A DNA stretch of 12,344 bases from an uncultured Oscillospiraceae bacterium (GTDB lineage: Bacteria > Bacillota > Clostridia > Oscillospirales > Acutalibacteraceae). The notes beneath the pieces are model-generated. The model saw nothing but the letters and a program-made list of their open reading frames with translations. It had not been told where the DNA came from and did not search any database. The number at the start of each line of letters is the position of its first letter. The first letter of the stretch is position 1. The position numbers and the translations under genes are program-made. The DNA is taken from positions 1 through 12,344 of the forward strand of contig URJF01000038.1 of the NCBI GenBank assembly GCA_900548085.1, given 5' to 3'. Below are positions 7,375 to 12,344 of this stretch, one piece after another.

Positions 7375-7381
7375 AGTCATT

Positions 7382-7387
7382 CTCCTT
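7382..7387 (-). promoter_or_regulatory. Ribosome binding site deciding the start of the zinc-ribbon gene
   Basis: AAGGAG on the minus strand is seven bases from the ATG at 7374 but only one base from the in-frame ATG at 7380, so the inner start is the workable one. Confidence 0.75.
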
Positions 7388-7426
7388 ATTTCTTCGCAGT
7401 GTTCACTGCCAAATTTTCTGACTATG

Positions 7427-7435
7427 ATTATACCA
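7427..7435 (-). promoter_or_regulatory. Extended -10 promoter of the zinc-ribbon gene
   Basis: The minus strand reads TGGTATAAT, a perfect -10 box with the TG extension. The -35 position holds only ACCATA, which fits an extended -10 promoter. The leader would be about 45 bases long and contains the inverted repeat GCAGTG-TT-CACTGC (7396-7409). A second inverted repeat, TGTGCT-GTC-AGCACA (7455-7469), overlaps the -35 region and could be an operator. Confidence 0.6.
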
Positions 7436-7495
7436 AATTCAGCGCAATATATGGTGTGCTGTCAGCACAAAAAATGTTTTAAAAGTTTTTTAATA

Positions 7496-7529
7496 CAAAT
7501 AATAAAAGCACAACATAAATCGTTGTGCT
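7496..7529 (-). terminator. Terminator of the 53-codon gene
   Basis: On the minus strand AGCACAAC (7529-7522), a 7-base loop and GTTGTGCT (7514-7507) form an 8-bp stem followed by TTTATTATTTG. It begins 7 bases after the stop codon of the small gene, which supports that gene being real. Confidence 0.8.
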
Positions 7530-7535
7530 CTCATT

Positions 7536-7697
7536 TTACTCTGTTTTTTGTTTCCATAACGGAACATATTTACCGTTGACAACTAAATCGTCAAAATGCT
7601 CTCCGTAGTAATCTCGTTCGATATCATATTCTTCAGGTGTCATTCCTTGACGCCACCAAGGAGCTTCTTTCAAAGTTGGCGTTGCCCATTCTTCCAT
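7536..7697 (-). CDS. Hypothetical small protein, 53 residues
   Basis: A short open frame beginning MEEWATPTLKEAPWWRQG and ending LWKQKTE. I do not recognise the family. It is soluble and acidic, with four Trp, four Tyr and no Cys, so it is probably a small cytoplasmic protein. Support for its being a gene: RBS AAGGA eight bases before the ATG, a matching terminator hairpin 7 bases after the stop, a possible promoter about 45 bases upstream, and no other gene in this stretch. Codon use looks normal for the window. It stands between tRNA-Ser and the zinc-ribbon gene, both on the same strand but each in a separate unit. It could be a remnant of a longer gene, but the complete set of expression signals argues for a functional small gene. 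Confidence 0.72.
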   Translation of the reverse strand: MEEWATPTLKEAPWWRQGMTPEEYDIERDYYGEHFDDLVVNGKYVPLWKQKTE

Positions 7698-7745
7698 TTT
7701 ATCATTCCTTTCTTGTAATCTTTTATTTGTTTATCTGTGCCGTAG

Positions 7746-7773
7746 TTTATATTCAATTTATTGATGCAAACAA
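7746..7773 (-). promoter_or_regulatory. Weak candidate promoter of the 53-codon gene
   Basis: TTGTTT (7773-7768) and TATAAA (7751-7746) on the minus strand, 16 bases apart. The -35 box is poor, and the region is AT-rich, so the match is uncertain. A start near 7739 would give a leader of about 42 bases. Confidence 0.35.
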
Positions 7774-7840
7774 AACGATAAATTTTTGTTTGGCGCATTT
7801 TGAATTAACTGCGAGCTTTTATTTGTAAATGAAATTTTGA

Positions 7841-7883
7841 AAAATAAAAAGCCAAACACCGCATAAACAGGCGATATTTGGCT
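7841..7883 (-). terminator. Terminator of tRNA-Ser
   Basis: AGCCAAA (7883-7877) pairs with TTTGGCT (7856-7850) around an interior with further short pairing, followed on the minus strand by TTTTTATTTTT. It lies 6 bases beyond the tRNA 3' end. Confidence 0.85.
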
Positions 7884-7888
7884 AAAAA

Positions 7889-7981
7889 TGGCGGAGAGCA
7901 AGGGATTCGAACCCTCGAATACTCGTTGAAGCATTACACGATTTCCAATCGTGCTCCTTCGGCCAGCTCGGACAACTCTCC
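7889..7981 (-). tRNA. tRNA-Ser (anticodon GGA)
   Basis: A complete 93-base serine tRNA with the CCA end encoded. The acceptor arms are GGAGAGT and GCTCTCC with G as discriminator. The anticodon stem CACGA/TCGTG closes loop TTGGAAA, so the anticodon is GGA (7946-7944), reading UCC and UCU. A long variable arm typical of serine tRNAs and the T-loop GGTTCGAATCC are present. It has its own promoter upstream and its own terminator downstream, so it is a single-gene unit. Confidence 0.96.
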
Positions 7982-7994
7982 GTGTCGCTCTGCT

Positions 7995-8023
7995 ATTATA
8001 CATTATGTTTGTGAAAAATGCAA
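7995..8023 (-). promoter_or_regulatory. Promoter of tRNA-Ser
   Basis: TTGCAT (8023-8018) and a perfect TATAAT (8000-7995) are separated by 17 bases on the minus strand, 13 bases upstream of the mature tRNA 5' end. Confidence 0.82.
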
Positions 8024-8089
8024 GACTTAAATTACCTATTTATTAAAATTCTTTTGGGTGTGCAATGGTCATATTTTTTACTAAAGTGA

Positions 8090-8118
8090 TTGAAACTTTG
8101 CGCCTGTTGTGTTATAAT
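8090..8118 (+). promoter_or_regulatory. Promoter of the small membrane protein gene at 8146
   Basis: TTGAAA (8090-8095), a 17-base spacer and TATAAT (8113-8118), preceded by TGT as a TG extension. The expected start near 8125 gives a leader of about 20 bases that includes the AGGAGG RBS. Confidence 0.85.
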
Positions 8119-8145
8119 GATAAAAATTGTTAGGAGGCGTATTTT

Positions 8146-8430
8146 ATGAAAAAAAGTAAATCATTGTTGGTTTTGTTTTTGGCTTTCGCAATCGTCACAT
8201 TAGGCTTCGGTATCACCACTACAGTTATGGCCGTTAATTCTGCCAATGATTATAAGGAGGCATCCAGCACTCAGATGTTTGTCCAAAATCGTGCCGAGCG
8301 TAAGGAAAAGGCAAACAAAGATATGACAAAGTATTTTGCTGTGTCTCTCCTTATGTTTCTAGCTTTTGCGGTTTCTGTGGTTTTGGTAGTTTTGCAAATA
8401 GTACCTAAGAGCGAGAAAAAACAAGAATAA
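8146..8430 (+). CDS. Small membrane protein, 94 residues, two hydrophobic helices
   Basis: I do not recognise the family. The protein begins with a basic MKKSK segment and a hydrophobic helix (about 7-30) that could be a signal anchor. A polar, charged stretch follows (31-61, rich in Lys, Glu, Asp and Asn), then a second helix (about 63-86) and a short charged tail ending KSEKKQE. If both helices cross the membrane, N- and C-termini are cytoplasmic and the short middle loop is outside. The start is supported by AGGAGG eight bases upstream and by a near-consensus promoter. A strong terminator follows 13 bases after the stop, so the gene is monocistronic. It is convergent with another small two-helix membrane protein gene. 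Function unknown. Confidence 0.8.
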   Translation: MKKSKSLLVLFLAFAIVTLGFGITTTVMAVNSANDYKEASSTQMFVQNRAERKEKANKDMTKYFAVSLLMFLAFAVSVVLVVLQIVPKSEKKQE

Positions 8431-8443
8431 ATTTTTACATTCG

Positions 8444-8473
8444 CAGGCGTGCCGTTCGGTACGCCTGTTTTTT
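8444..8473 (+). terminator. Terminator of the 8146-8430 gene
   Basis: CAGGCGTGCC (8444-8453) and GGTACGCCTG (8458-8467) pair over 10 bp with one G-T wobble around loop GTTC, followed by six T. The T tract touches the stop codon of the convergent gene (8472-8474). On the minus strand the stem is not followed by a T run, so it is mainly a plus-strand terminator. Confidence 0.92.
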
Positions 8474-8756
8474 ATGCGGCTATGTTCAGCCATTCCTCCT
8501 GCATTTTTTCTACCTTTTCTTTTCTTTTGAGATAGTATTGCTGTCGCTTTGCTCTTTTCTTTTTTTGTTTATCTTTGATACAAAGAAATATCATTGCAGT
8601 CAAAAAGTATGTTACTATCTCAGCAATAAAGAGTGCCTGTACACCTTGTCTCGACAGACTGTCAAAGATGCGAAAGGGGACAGCCAGTGCCAAAAATCCT
8701 CCTGCCATTGATACCAATGTGAGCATTATTCCTTTGATAATTCGTTTAGCATTCAT
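8472..8756 (-). CDS. Small membrane protein, 94 residues, two helices and a basic tail
   Basis: I do not recognise the family. Two hydrophobic helices (about 8-28 and 41-60) are joined by a short loop (IFDSLSRQG). A highly basic, probably helical cytoplasmic tail follows (KDKQKKKRAKRQQYYLKRKEKVEKMQEEW), which could bind nucleic acid, membrane phospholipid or a partner. RBS AAAGGAG is eight bases before the ATG. A promoter TTGAAC-17-TACAAT lies just upstream. The RBS is also one arm of an 11-bp inverted repeat, suggesting control of translation in longer transcripts. No separate terminator is evident after the stop on this strand, although the hairpin of the convergent gene is adjacent. Confidence 0.76.
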   Translation of the reverse strand: MNAKRIIKGIMLTLVSMAGGFLALAVPFRIFDSLSRQGVQALFIAEIVTYFLTAMIFLCIKDKQKKKRAKRQQYYLKRKEKVEKMQEEWLNIAA

Positions 8757-8763
8757 AATAAAA

Positions 8764-8808
8764 ACTCCTTTGCTTTTCGTTTACAATCACATTGTAGAGC
8801 AAAGGAGT
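8764..8808 (-). promoter_or_regulatory. Inverted repeat that can sequester the RBS of the 8472-8756 gene and terminate the MocR transcript
   Basis: ACTCCTTTGCT (8808-8798) and AGCAAAGGAGT (8774-8764) on the minus strand are a perfect 11-bp pair. The 23-base interior holds a smaller ACAAT-GTG-ATTGT hairpin. The 3' arm contains the RBS AAAGGAG and is followed by TTTTATT and then the ATG, so in RNA coming from upstream the stem would hide the RBS and could also act as a Rho-independent terminator for the regulator gene that stops at 8872. No other terminator for that gene is evident. Confidence 0.65.
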
Positions 8809-8819
8809 CTTGTGTTCAA
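8791..8819 (-). promoter_or_regulatory. Promoter of the 8472-8756 gene
   Basis: TTGAAC (8819-8814) and TACAAT (8796-8791) with a 17-base spacer on the minus strand. Transcription would start near 8784, downstream of the 5' arm of the inverted repeat, so this transcript would have a free RBS. Confidence 0.6.
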
Positions 8820-8871
8820 TATGCCAAACAGCTATAGTCCCAAAAACTGTACTATAAGAACAAATGTTTTT

Positions 8872-10134
8872 TTATAAAATTGAGTTTTTCAAGGCTGTTA
8901 CGGCATTTTTTATTTCTTTTGAGTCCACAGCCGAGGGACTGATTACGGCTTTTATTATTCCTTTTTCACAGCTTACAGTATGTATTGCTACACCGTTTTC
9001 TGTAAACTCGGGCTGTTCTTTATTGGTTTTGCATTTCAGTTTTATTTGCAGTCCGTTTTCACCTATGGCACAATCAGCTTCCGGTATCTGCTTTTTTATT
9101 TCGTCATAAAATTGCTTTGTCTTTGCGGTGTACAGTCGCCTTACCTTTCTTGTTTGTGAGTTGATATGTCCGTCACGGATGTACTGGCACAGTGCTATCT
9201 GTTCCGTCTTGCTTGCGGTCTGTGCGTATTTTTCTTTGTTTTGCTTGAATTCATCTGCAAGCTCTTTTGTTAACACCATAAAACTTATGCGAATACCGGG
9301 TATAAGCACATTGGAGAATGAGCCCATATATACTACATTGTCACCTCCCGACAGTGCATACAGCGACGGCGTTGGCTTTGTTTGGTACAAAAAGTCGTTG
9401 TCATAGTCGTCCTCTATAACTAAGCTGTTGTGCGCTTTGCTGTAATGGACCAATTCCAGCCGCCTTTTTATCGGCATAACATCACCGTAAGAGGTCATGT
9501 GTGACGGCGATACGTAAATTATTCCGGCATCTTTATATCTCGTGTGTACCTCAAAACCGTAGTCACTGAACACCGATATACCGTTTACAAAGCTGTTGTC
9601 GGGAAAAGAAACAGTGCCCCGTTCTTTTACCAGTGAACACAGTACACATAACAAATATTGTACGCCGGCGCCGATTACTATTCTATCGGCAGATGCCACA
9701 ACATTGCGCTTTTCTCTAATGTAGTCCGACAGTGCCTCTCTCAGGTCCTTTTCGCCCTGTTCTTCGCTGTATGACAGCAGTCTGTCCTGCTGACGCAGTG
9801 CACTCTTTATGTATCTTTGCCAAAGTCCTATGTCAAAGCTGTCTTTGTCTGCATCGCCGCTCTCAAGGTCATACATTATTTTGTTTTCGCTGCTTTTCGG
9901 CGAGTTGCCTTCTGCTTTCTGTTCGGTGTATCCGGATACAAAGTATCCGCTTTTTGGACTTGATACAATAAAACCGTCTGCCTGCAATGCAAAGTAAGCA
10001 TTCTGCACAGTGGTTTTGCTGACAGAAAAAATACTCGTGGCTTTTCGTACCGACGGCATTTTGTCGCCCTGCTTCATCTGACCTGCGTTGATCAGCTTTT
10101 TATAATAGTCATAAATTTCTAAATACTTTTTCAT
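8872..10134 (-). CDS. MocR/PdxR-type GntR regulator with an aminotransferase-fold domain lacking the PLP lysine
   Basis: A 420-residue fusion of an N-terminal GntR-type winged helix (residues 1-68: KMPSVRKATSIFSVSKTTVQNAY, then LQADGFIVSSPKSGYFV) with a fold-type I aminotransferase domain. Recognisable family landmarks are the VIEDDYDNDF segment (239-248), whose Asp normally contacts the PLP ring nitrogen, and MGSFSNVLIPGIRISFMVL (270-288). In the usual motif SFSK.L.PG.R the Lys forms the Schiff base with PLP; here position 275 is Asn (codon AAT). The protein is also shorter than usual for the family (roughly 460-480), with residues apparently missing between the 195 and 205 region. MocR proteins use PLP or an aldimine as effector to control nearby genes. 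This copy may sense something else or bind PLP non-covalently. It is divergent from the radical SAM gene, with an inverted repeat between them. RBS AAGG lies seven bases before the ATG. Confidence 0.9.
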   Translation of the reverse strand: MKKYLEIYDYYKKLINAGQMKQGDKMPSVRKATSIFSVSKTTVQNAYFALQADGFIVSSPKSGYFVSGYTEQKAEGNSPKSSENKIMYDLESGDADKDSFDIGLWQRYIKSALRQQDRLLSYSEEQGEKDLREALSDYIREKRNVVASADRIVIGAGVQYLLCVLCSLVKERGTVSFPDNSFVNGISVFSDYGFEVHTRYKDAGIIYVSPSHMTSYGDVMPIKRRLELVHYSKAHNSLVIEDDYDNDFLYQTKPTPSLYALSGGDNVVYMGSFSNVLIPGIRISFMVLTKELADEFKQNKEKYAQTASKTEQIALCQYIRDGHINSQTRKVRRLYTAKTKQFYDEIKKQIPEADCAIGENGLQIKLKCKTNKEQPEFTENGVAIHTVSCEKGIIKAVISPSAVDSKEIKNAVTALKNSIL

Positions 10135-10165
10135 ATCTGTACCTTAAAAAAATGTTGAAATTGGT

Positions 10166-10212
10166 TATTTATTTATTGTCAGAAGTATTATATACTAAAC
10201 AATAAATAAATA
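10166..10212. promoter_or_regulatory. Large dyad between the MocR-type and radical SAM genes, candidate operator
   Basis: TATTTATTTATTG (10166-10178) and its exact complement (10200-10212) flank a 21-base centre that contains a second dyad, AGTAT-TAT-ATACT (10184-10196). The arms are direct TATT tetranucleotide repeats, the sort of arrangement MocR proteins often bind. The right arm lies inside the -35/-10 region of the minus-strand promoter. Confidence 0.5.
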
Positions 10213-10215
10213 CAA
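10187..10215 (-). promoter_or_regulatory. Promoter of the MocR-type regulator gene
   Basis: TTGTAT (10215-10210) and a perfect TATAAT (10192-10187), 17 bases apart on the minus strand. A start near 10180 leaves a leader of about 46 bases. The promoter overlaps the intergenic dyad, so autoregulation is likely. No equally convincing promoter was found for the plus-strand gene. Confidence 0.7.
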
Positions 10216-10229
10216 GGGAAGTGTAACTT

Positions 10230-10844
10230 ATGGCAGATATTATTTATACTCTCGAAGGCGGAACTTATTTTAATATCACAAACCAGTGTCCCTGCAACTG
10301 TGCATTTTGCATCAGGTCACAGACCGATACAGTCGGCGAGGCTAAAGAAATGTGGTACCACGGACAAGAACCGTCACTGCTCGAAATAAAAGAAGCTATC
10401 GACAAATGGGATTTTACTAAGGTTAACGACGCAGTATTTTGCGGATACGGCGAGCCTACCTGTCGTCTCGATGTTTTGCTTGAGACAGTCAAGTATCTTC
10501 GCTCGGTAAATCCTAACATTCATCTCAGACTGAACACTAACGGACTGTCCGACCTAATTAACGGCAGACCTACCGCTAAAGAAATAGGCGAGGCGTTTGA
10601 TTGCGTTTCTGTTTCGCTTAATGAGCCTGATTCAGAGGACTACGACAAGATTACCCGCAACATTTATCCGGGCAAGGCTTATCCCGCTTTGCTTGAATTT
10701 ACTAAAGAATGTGCAAAGTATTGCAAAGAGGTTCATATGTCCGTTGTTGATGTTATCGGCAAGGACAATATCGAAAAATCCCGTAAGATTGCCGAGAGCT
10801 TAGGTGCAAAGTTTATTTGCCGCAGTTTTGATAAAGGCAGATAA
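10230..10844 (+). CDS. TatD-associated radical SAM protein
   Basis: A 204-residue radical SAM protein. The cluster-binding motif C-x3-C-x2-C is in NITNQCPCNCAFCIR (about residues 15-29), with an extra Cys in the middle. Family landmarks follow in order: a Trp-rich MWYHGQEPS segment, DAVFCGYGEPTCRLDVLLE (the GGE-type SAM-contact motif), LRLNTNGLSDLINGR, and FDCVSVSLNEPDSEDYDKI. This matches the radical SAM family usually linked to, or fused with, TatD nucleases; I know of no established substrate. The length is normal for that family. The gene is divergent from the MocR-type regulator. No tatD is visible in this window, so the association here is by family only. RBS AAGGGAAG lies upstream of the ATG, a rather long spacing. 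No terminator appears right after the stop; the hairpin at 10933 is the first candidate. Confidence 0.85.
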   Translation: MADIIYTLEGGTYFNITNQCPCNCAFCIRSQTDTVGEAKEMWYHGQEPSLLEIKEAIDKWDFTKVNDAVFCGYGEPTCRLDVLLETVKYLRSVNPNIHLRLNTNGLSDLINGRPTAKEIGEAFDCVSVSLNEPDSEDYDKITRNIYPGKAYPALLEFTKECAKYCKEVHMSVVDVIGKDNIEKSRKIAESLGAKFICRSFDKGR

Positions 10845-10881
10845 AGCTATTGTAAAAAACAGGTAAAATATCATCTTCCGA

Positions 10882-10910
10882 TTGACAGAGGAATATTTTA
10901 ATGTTAAAAT
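10882..10910 (+). promoter_or_regulatory. Strong promoter upstream of the phosphoesterase gene, with a palindrome over the -10 box
   Basis: A perfect TTGACA (10882-10887), a 17-base spacer and TAAAAT (10905-10910), with TGT directly before the -10 as a TG extension. The arms AATATTTTAA (10892-10901) and TTAAAATATT (10104 offset: 10904-10913) are exact complements separated by TG and cover the spacer and -10 box, so they may be an operator. Transcription should start near 10917. Confidence 0.78.
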
Positions 10911-10932
10911 ATTTTTGTAATTATGGAAGTCA

Positions 10933-10983
10933 AGGAGGACACCACTGATACAAATAGTATTGGTTGTGTCCTCCTGTTTTTTT
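10933..10983 (+). terminator. Intrinsic terminator or attenuator between the radical SAM and phosphoesterase genes
   Basis: AGGAGGACAC (10933-10942) pairs exactly with GTGTCCTCCT (10966-10975), with further imperfect pairing inside, followed by G and seven T. It can end the radical SAM transcript. It also lies about 16 bases after the predicted start from the 10882-10910 promoter and just before the RBS of the phosphoesterase gene (GAGGTG, 10984-10989), so it is part of that gene's leader. Confidence 0.85.
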
Positions 10984-10994
10984 GAGGTGAAATT

Positions 10995-12116
10995 ATGAGA
11001 TTTAAAAAAGATAAGCCTTTTAAGATTATGCAAATCACCGATATTCAGGAGATTCCTGCAATTTCTCCCGATACAATAAATTTGCTTGAGGCTGCCGTAG
11101 AGGCCGAAAAGCCGGACCTCGTTGTGTATACCGGAGACCAAATAAAAGGCTACGGCGTTACATATAAGGGCAAGGGAAGGGAACTCGAAACTGCTGTGGC
11201 AAAGACTATAGCCGCTCTGCTTGAGCCTGTTACAAAGCGTAATATCCCTTTCGCTGTTACCTTTGGTAATCACGACAGACAGGTAGGCATCAGCAACCAC
11301 GACCAATTTTATGATATTTATAAAAAGCTCGGAGACTGCGTAGGTGAGCAGGCAGAAGGAATAGAAGGCGGCGGCACCTCCTACATTCCTATCAAAGCCT
11401 CCGACGGCTCCGACAGAGATATATTCAATCTCTATCTCTTTGATTCGGGCACCGACGCAAAGGGTGGCGGTTATGAGCCTTTTGATACAAAGATTATAGA
11501 TTGGTATAAGAAAAAGAGAGATGAGCTTAAAGAAAAGAACGGCGCATATGTTCCGTCCATAGTTTTTCAGCACATTCCTATGTGTGAGTACTATAATGTG
11601 CTCAAGCAGGTGCCAAAGCACACAAAGGGCGCAATCCGTGCGTTCCGTACTCATAAGAACGAATACTATGTTGTGGGCGATACCTGCGGCAAAGATGATA
11701 TTCTCCTGGAGCCGCCCTCAATTCCTAATGAAAACACAGGTGAGTTTGACGCGATCTCCGAAAAGGGAGATGTTATGGCTATGTTCGTCGGTCACGACCA
11801 TAAGAACAGCTTTGTCGGTACATACAAAGGCGTAGATTTGGGCTTTACTCAGTCCAGCGGCTTTAATGTGTACGGAAATCGCACAAAGCGTGGTGTCCGT
11901 ATGATTGTTCTCGACGAAAATAAGCCCGGCGAGTATGAGACTTACACAAGAACATATGACGAATTAGTAGGCAAAAAGGTTACAAAACCGTTGTTTGACT
12001 ACTTTTCATCCAAAGCTCCCGAGACCGTTGATGCCGCTATCCCTATGATAGAAAAAGCGTTGGCGATTATCGTTGCTGTTATAGTTGTTATTATACTGCT
12101 CATTAAGTTATTATAA
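10995..12116 (+). CDS. Tail-anchored calcineurin-like metallophosphoesterase
   Basis: A 373-residue phosphoesterase with the dimetal motifs in order: ITDIQ (D16; the usual DxH is DxQ here), GDQ (47-49), GNHD (91-94), QHIP (H193) and GHDH (266-269). The domain has the spacing seen in bacterial relatives of Dcr2/purple-acid-type phosphatases. The last 19 residues or so (355-373, ALAIIVAVIVVIILLIKLL) form a single hydrophobic helix at the extreme C-terminus, and there is no N-terminal signal peptide, so the catalytic domain should face the cytoplasm from a tail anchor. RBS GAGGTG precedes the ATG. The stop is 16 bases before a GtrA-like gene, so the two are probably one operon. The natural substrate is not known; the membrane location suggests a lipid-linked or envelope phosphate compound, but that is inference. 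Confidence 0.87.
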   Translation: MRFKKDKPFKIMQITDIQEIPAISPDTINLLEAAVEAEKPDLVVYTGDQIKGYGVTYKGKGRELETAVAKTIAALLEPVTKRNIPFAVTFGNHDRQVGISNHDQFYDIYKKLGDCVGEQAEGIEGGGTSYIPIKASDGSDRDIFNLYLFDSGTDAKGGGYEPFDTKIIDWYKKKRDELKEKNGAYVPSIVFQHIPMCEYYNVLKQVPKHTKGAIRAFRTHKNEYYVVGDTCGKDDILLEPPSIPNENTGEFDAISEKGDVMAMFVGHDHKNSFVGTYKGVDLGFTQSSGFNVYGNRTKRGVRMIVLDENKPGEYETYTRTYDELVGKKVTKPLFDYFSSKAPETVDAAIPMIEKALAIIVAVIVVIILLIKLL

Positions 12117-12132
12117 GGAAAAGGTGATTGTT

Positions 12133-12344
12133 ATGAGTGAAAATAAAAAATCAAATCCGTTTGTGAAATGGACTGAAAAGCACGCAGAAATTTGGAAATT
12201 TATTAAGTTTTCTATCGCCGGCGGTGGCTCATCGGCTATAGAACTTGTGGTACATATGGTGCTCCTTGGCACAGTCTTTTCAAAATTGACAGAGGTAGCT
12301 GTCACCAATCCTACTCTCAATATGATTGGCATTGAATCAAAAGG
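12133..12344 (+). CDS. GtrA-like membrane protein, N-terminal 70 codons (3' end outside window)
   Basis: The frame starts MSENKKSNPFVKWTEKHAEI and runs off the right edge. The segment IWKFIKFSIAGGGSSAIELVVHMVLL matches the first helix of GtrA-like proteins (typical pattern: F.KF...GG.ST..D), which have four transmembrane helices and are thought to flip or help flip lipid-linked sugars in cell-envelope glycosylation. The usual acidic residue after the Gly-rich turn is Glu here (AIELV). RBS AAGGTG is six bases before the ATG. The close spacing after the phosphoesterase gene suggests co-transcription and a shared envelope role. The call rests on the first helix only. Confidence 0.72.
   Translation, partial: MSENKKSNPFVKWTEKHAEIWKFIKFSIAGGGSSAIELVVHMVLLGTVFSKLTEVAVTNPTLNMIGIESK

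Noticed and set aside
7501..7888. CRISPR array, IS element or attachment site next to tRNA-Ser
   Set aside because: No spaced direct repeats, no transposase or integrase frame, and no repeat of the tRNA 3' end were seen in the window.
8824..8851. TATAGT ... ACTATA inverted repeat as terminator of the MocR-type gene
   Set aside because: The stem is only 6 bp of AT-rich pairs and no T tract follows on the minus strand; the 8764-8808 hairpin is the better terminator.
10923..10985. 20-codon open frame (MEVKEDTTDTNSIGCVLLFF) spanning the leader hairpin of the phosphoesterase gene
   Set aside because: It would suit a leader peptide by position, but it has no RBS, no run of regulatory codons, and its end simply follows the T tract.
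10800..11654. 284-residue minus-strand open frame opposite the phosphoesterase gene
   Set aside because: It is antisense to a gene with clear metallophosphoesterase motifs, has no RBS or recognisable domain, and its Cys/Ile-rich composition is that of a shadow frame.

Overview
The window looks like a chromosome segment of a low-to-moderate GC Gram-positive anaerobe, most likely a gut-type member of the Clostridia. The grounds are the strong GGAGG-type ribosome binding sites, sigma-A-like promoters, a NAD-linked flavin/iron-sulfur complex with many ferredoxin domains, a TatD-associated radical SAM protein, and many small membrane proteins of the kind common in Firmicutes. Nothing in the window fixes the genus. 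No IS element, phage gene or CRISPR array was seen.

Layout. (1) 2-1162, + strand: the C-terminal part of the membrane protease FtsH, cut by the left edge, ending at a strong hairpin terminator. (2) 6430-1187, - strand: a tight four-gene operon encoding a NuoE-like subunit, a NuoF-like subunit with a C-terminal ferredoxin domain, a large GltD/NfnB-like flavoprotein carrying extra iron-sulfur domains, and a VanZ-like membrane protein. It has a clear promoter (TTGAAA-17-TATTAT) with a Rex-like dyad just upstream. The first three gene products look like a soluble electron-bifurcating NADH/NADPH/ferredoxin transhydrogenase, close in architecture to the Stn (Sporomusa-type Nfn) complexes. There is no hydrogenase (HydA) subunit. 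(3) 7374-6577, - strand: a zinc-ribbon membrane-anchored protein; then a 53-codon gene (7697-7536) and tRNA-Ser(GGA) (7981-7889), each with its own terminator. (4) 8146-8430 (+) and 8756-8472 (-): two convergent small two-helix membrane proteins. (5) 10134-8872, - strand: a MocR-type GntR/aminotransferase-fold regulator in which the PLP-binding lysine is replaced by asparagine. It is divergent from a TatD-associated radical SAM gene (10230-10844, +) across a short intergenic region with a 13-bp inverted repeat. (6) 10995-12344, + strand: a tail-anchored calcineurin-like phosphoesterase, then the start of a GtrA-like membrane protein cut by the right edge.

The most interesting points are the probable bifurcating transhydrogenase operon with a Rex-like site, the MocR protein without its catalytic lysine, and two regulatory arrangements. 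One is a hairpin that would bury the ribosome binding site of the 8472-8756 gene only in read-through transcripts. The other is a promoter followed at once by a terminator in front of the phosphoesterase gene, which predicts a short RNA or an attenuated leader. All functional calls come from reading motifs by eye; no database search was possible.
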